Below, piece after piece: positions 6,068 to 8,331 of a stretch of DNA of 8,331 nucleotides. The notes under the pieces were generated by a model. It saw only the letters and a list, made by a program, of their open reading frames with translations, searched no databases and had not been told where the DNA came from. Both the position numbers and the translations under genes were made by a program. The first letter of the stretch is position 1. Each line of letters begins with the position of its first letter. The DNA comes from Lachnospiraceae bacterium (GTDB taxonomy: Bacteria; Bacillota; Clostridia; Lachnospirales; Lachnospiraceae), in assembly GCA_900759225.1 (NCBI GenBank), contig CAAEUM010000290.1:1-8331 (forward strand). The letters run 5' to 3'.

Positions 6068-6840
6068 GATTTGGCATTTGCACAACACCGGACCATTTAG
6101 AATTACTTGAACAGCTGGGTTATGATTATATTGAAATGTCTGTAACAAAGACCATGGATTTAAGTGAACAAGAGCAGGAAGAGGTGCGTCGGAAACTGGC
6201 GGCCTCCCCTGTGAAATGTGAAGTTTTCAATATTCTCTTCCCTAAAACCATGGAATTGATTGATGGAAATACGGATGAAGCAGCTTTGAGAGAGTACCTC
6301 CACAAGGCAATGACTCTTATTAAGAGCTTTGGAGCAGAGGTTGTGGTATTTGGAAGCGGAAAATGCCGTAAATGCCCAGACACCCTTTCTTTAAAAGAAG
6401 CTTATCCCAAGTTGGTTCAGGTATATAAGGTTACCGGAGAGGTGGCCAAGGAATACGGAATTACAGTAGTGATCGAGCCATTAAGCAGAAAAGAAACTAA
6501 TACCATTAATCTGATGTCAGAGGGCGCTATGTTGGAGGCAGATGTAAATATGGAAAATGTGCAGCTTCTTTCCGACTACTTCCATGTAATGGCAAATCAT
6601 GACAGCATTGAAAGTATGGAAACAATACGCCATTTCGGACATATCCATATTGCTTCCGGAAATGGCAGAAAATATCCCGTTTCAGAAGAAGGGGAAGAAT
6701 ATGCTTCTTATATCGGGACATTAAAGAAGATTGGTTATAACGGGCGCATCAGCATTGAGGGAAAGACAGAAAATATAGAACAAGATGCCCGGACAGCAAT
6801 CAAGCTGTTAAAAGAGCTGGAGGTCAGAGATTATGAATAA
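6064..6840 (+). CDS. Sugar phosphate isomerase/epimerase-like TIM-barrel protein (xylose isomerase-like)
   Basis: 258 residues, typical of the xylose isomerase-like/AP endonuclease 2 TIM-barrel family. Likely divalent-metal ligands appear in order at strand ends: E138 in VIEPLS, D171 (with H174) in LSDYFHV, H193/H195 in HIHIAS, and E232 in ISIEG. The N-terminal strand MRFGIC and the motif GAEVVVFGSG (a mid-barrel strand) also fit. Members isomerise or epimerise sugars or keto-sugars; some act in oxidative glycoside cleavage beside Gfo/Idh dehydrogenases. The start overlaps the lyase stop by four bases (ATGA) and the end overlaps the next gene by eight, so translation of the three is probably coupled. 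The context suggests it acts on a lyase product or on a keto-sugar made by one of the oxidoreductases; the exact reaction is unknown. Confidence 0.88.
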   Translation: MRFGICTTPDHLELLEQLGYDYIEMSVTKTMDLSEQEQEEVRRKLAASPVKCEVFNILFPKTMELIDGNTDEAALREYLHKAMTLIKSFGAEVVVFGSGKCRKCPDTLSLKEAYPKLVQVYKVTGEVAKEYGITVVIEPLSRKETNTINLMSEGAMLEADVNMENVQLLSDYFHVMANHDSIESMETIRHFGHIHIASGNGRKYPVSEEGEEYASYIGTLKKIGYNGRISIEGKTENIEQDARTAIKLLKELEVRDYE

Positions 6841-7954
6841 AGTAAGATTGGGTATTATTGGGTATGGAAATATTGGAAGCCAGCATGGCCGCAGCATTGC
6901 ATCAGGAAAAACACCGGCTGTTGATCTAACTGCAGTGGCAGACATTAATCCGGAGCGTTTGAAATTAGCAAAATCTGTTTTTGGAGAGGATTTAAAAACC
7001 TTTGACAGTGCAGAAGATTTAATTCATTCTGGTTGCTGTGATGCGGTTCTGATTTCCGTTCCTCATTATTATCATCCATCTATGGCAATTATGGCAATGG
7101 AAGCAGGGCTCCATGTCCTGGTAGAAAAACCGGCGGGAGTTTATACAAAACAGGTGGAGCTCATGGATGCGGTCGCTGCAAAACATCCGGATCTGGTTTA
7201 TTGCATGGACTTTAACCAGAGAACCAATCCGCTGTATCAGAAGGTGAAGGAGCTGTTGGAAAGCGGAGAGTTGGGACAGATGAAGCGCGTTATCTGGATC
7301 GTAACAGACTGGTATCGTTCACAGAGCTACTATGACCAGGGAGGCTGGAGAGCAACCTGGGATGGCGAAGGCGGTGGAGTATTGCTGAACCAGAATCCTC
7401 ATAACCTGGATCTGTGGCAGTGGATGTGTGGAATGCCAAAGCGCGTAAAGGCAAATGTTTATTATGGCAAACACAGAAATATTGATGTAGAGGATGATGT
7501 GACAGCGCTGGTAGAGTATGAAAATGGCGCTACCGGCTGCTATATTACAACTGTAGGGGATGCTCCGGGTACAAACCGTTTGGAGATTGATGGTGAGCGT
7601 GGTAAACTGGTGGTCGAAGATGGGGAATTGAAATTTTACCGTCTTCGTGTGCCGGAACCGGAGTTTAACGCGACCTATAAGAAGGGACTTGGAAAGCCTG
7701 AGGTATGGGAGTGTGAAATCCCTGTAAAGGGAACTTATACTTCTCATCCGGGAATTATCAATAATTTCTGTGATGCTATTTTGACGGGGGCAAAGAGGAT
7801 TGCTCCAGGCGAGGAAGGAATCAAGGGATTGCAGATTTCCAATGCGATCCATTTATCTTCCTGGCTGGGCGGTGAGTGGGTAGAGCTTCCTGTAGATGGG
7901 GAGCTGTTCCTTGAAAAACTCCAGGAACACTGTAAAGAGCCTGTGATCTCTTAA
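6833..7954 (+). CDS. Gfo/Idh/MocA family oxidoreductase (second of two)
   Basis: 373 residues, full length, cytoplasmic. A classic dinucleotide-binding motif G10-Y-G12-N-I-G15 opens the Rossmann domain, and VEKPAG holds the conserved E98-K99-P100. The second domain carries GGGVLLNQNPHNLDLWQW (from G180), where N186 and H190 are the probable catalytic-site partners of K99. The start at 6833 has GGAGG (6819-6823) nine bases upstream and overlaps the isomerase end by eight bases. Related enzymes include inositol and sugar dehydrogenases and 3-keto-forming glycoside oxidases. Together with the isomerase-like protein before it, it could form an oxidation-isomerisation pair acting on sugars released by the lyase; this is inference. 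Its active-site motif differs clearly from that of the first Gfo/Idh protein, arguing against a simple recent duplication. Confidence 0.92.
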   Translation: MNKVRLGIIGYGNIGSQHGRSIASGKTPAVDLTAVADINPERLKLAKSVFGEDLKTFDSAEDLIHSGCCDAVLISVPHYYHPSMAIMAMEAGLHVLVEKPAGVYTKQVELMDAVAAKHPDLVYCMDFNQRTNPLYQKVKELLESGELGQMKRVIWIVTDWYRSQSYYDQGGWRATWDGEGGGVLLNQNPHNLDLWQWMCGMPKRVKANVYYGKHRNIDVEDDVTALVEYENGATGCYITTVGDAPGTNRLEIDGERGKLVVEDGELKFYRLRVPEPEFNATYKKGLGKPEVWECEIPVKGTYTSHPGIINNFCDAILTGAKRIAPGEEGIKGLQISNAIHLSSWLGGEWVELPVDGELFLEKLQEHCKEPVIS

Positions 7955-8009
7955 AAATGTTCAGGTTTCCGGCCCAAAACATTAAAAAGACTGGAGATTG
8001 GATGCTGAA

Positions 8010-8331
8010 ATGGAAAAAAAGAGAAGATTAATGTACACAATGCTTACCCGTTGGGGTTTATCTTATGTGGTGATTGCCACGCTGGCAATTTTTGTTATCA
8101 CCTTTTGTTCGTTTCAGTATACCAAGGCATTAAGAAATGAACTGGAGTATACAAATAGTGTGCAGTTGGAGATGACTCAACTGCAGATGGACCGAAATGT
8201 GCGTTTCCTGCGGACTTTCTGCAATAAAGCTTCGATGAATAAAACAGTTAAGGAGCTTCGGAAACAGACAAGCTGGAAAGAAACCTCCCGATATGAGCTG
8301 TACCGGCTGGTAGAAGAGATTGCAAATGAGA
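8010..8331 (+). CDS. Membrane-anchored sensory regulator, N-terminus (probably AraC family), 3' truncated
   Basis: The first 107 residues are visible and the frame is open to the window edge. A basic start (MEKKRR) precedes one hydrophobic segment (about residues 15-35, WGLSYVV through FCSFQ), followed by a polar, helix-forming region with heptad-like leucines (LEMTQLQMDRNVRFLRTF). This is how many Bacillota AraC-type regulators with an extracellular sensor domain begin; YesM-type histidine kinases look similar, and the deciding C-terminal domain is outside the window. Its place directly after the catabolic operon (55-nt gap, no terminator or clear promoter) suggests local regulation, with the shared repeats at 651 and 3887 as candidate targets. 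The Shine-Dalgarno is modest (GGA at 8000-8002, seven bases before ATG). An alternative in-frame start at 8031 would lose the basic residues preceding the membrane segment. Confidence 0.65.
   Translation, partial: MEKKRRLMYTMLTRWGLSYVVIATLAIFVITFCSFQYTKALRNELEYTNSVQLEMTQLQMDRNVRFLRTFCNKASMNKTVKELRKQTSWKETSRYELYRLVEEIANE

Noticed and set aside
7956..7983. AATGTT/AACATT hairpin after the second oxidoreductase gene
   Set aside because: The stem is short and AT-rich with no T-run after it, so it is not supported as a terminator before the regulator gene.

Overview
The window reads like part of a carbohydrate-use locus of a low-GC Gram-positive anaerobe (Bacillota), most likely a gut Lachnospiraceae-type Clostridia. 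This is an inference from several things: the LipO/YtcQ-like lipoprotein solute-binding protein, strong purine-rich ribosome binding sites, a membrane-anchored regulator of the kind common in these bacteria, and moderate GC (mid-40s by eye). All supported genes are on the + strand. No RNA genes, insertion sequences or CRISPR arrays were seen.

Layout. (1) Positions 2-646 hold the C-terminal part of a single-domain iron-sulfur old-yellow-enzyme-type flavoprotein. (2) Positions 647-776 are a promoter region with a gapped inverted repeat. (3) Positions 777-3622 are a two-gene unit, a Gfo/Idh/MocA oxidoreductase and a sugar-binding lipoprotein, closed by a strong intrinsic terminator at 3663-3713. 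(4) Positions 3714-4033 are non-coding and carry a second copy of the same inverted repeat and promoter. (5) Positions 4034-7954 are three tightly overlapping genes: a heparinase II/III-fold lyase with no signal peptide, a xylose-isomerase-like TIM-barrel protein and a second Gfo/Idh/MocA oxidoreductase. (6) From 8010 to the window edge is the N-terminus of a membrane-anchored sensory regulator, probably AraC type.

How the parts fit. The lipoprotein would capture an oligosaccharide for an ABC importer whose permeases lie outside the window. The lyase lacks an export signal, so it would act in the cytoplasm on the imported oligosaccharide, presumably one containing uronic acid. The two oxidoreductases, the TIM-barrel isomerase and possibly the flavoprotein would then process the unsaturated or oxidised sugars. 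The substrate cannot be read from the sequence.

The most notable non-coding signal is a 43-bp element (651-693 and 3887-3929, 38/43 identical). Each copy contains 9-bp inverted arms separated by 14 bp with an A-tract. Each right arm overlaps the -35 box of a candidate promoter whose extended -10 element is also conserved. This strongly suggests that one regulator controls both operons, and the regulator gene at 8010 is the obvious candidate.
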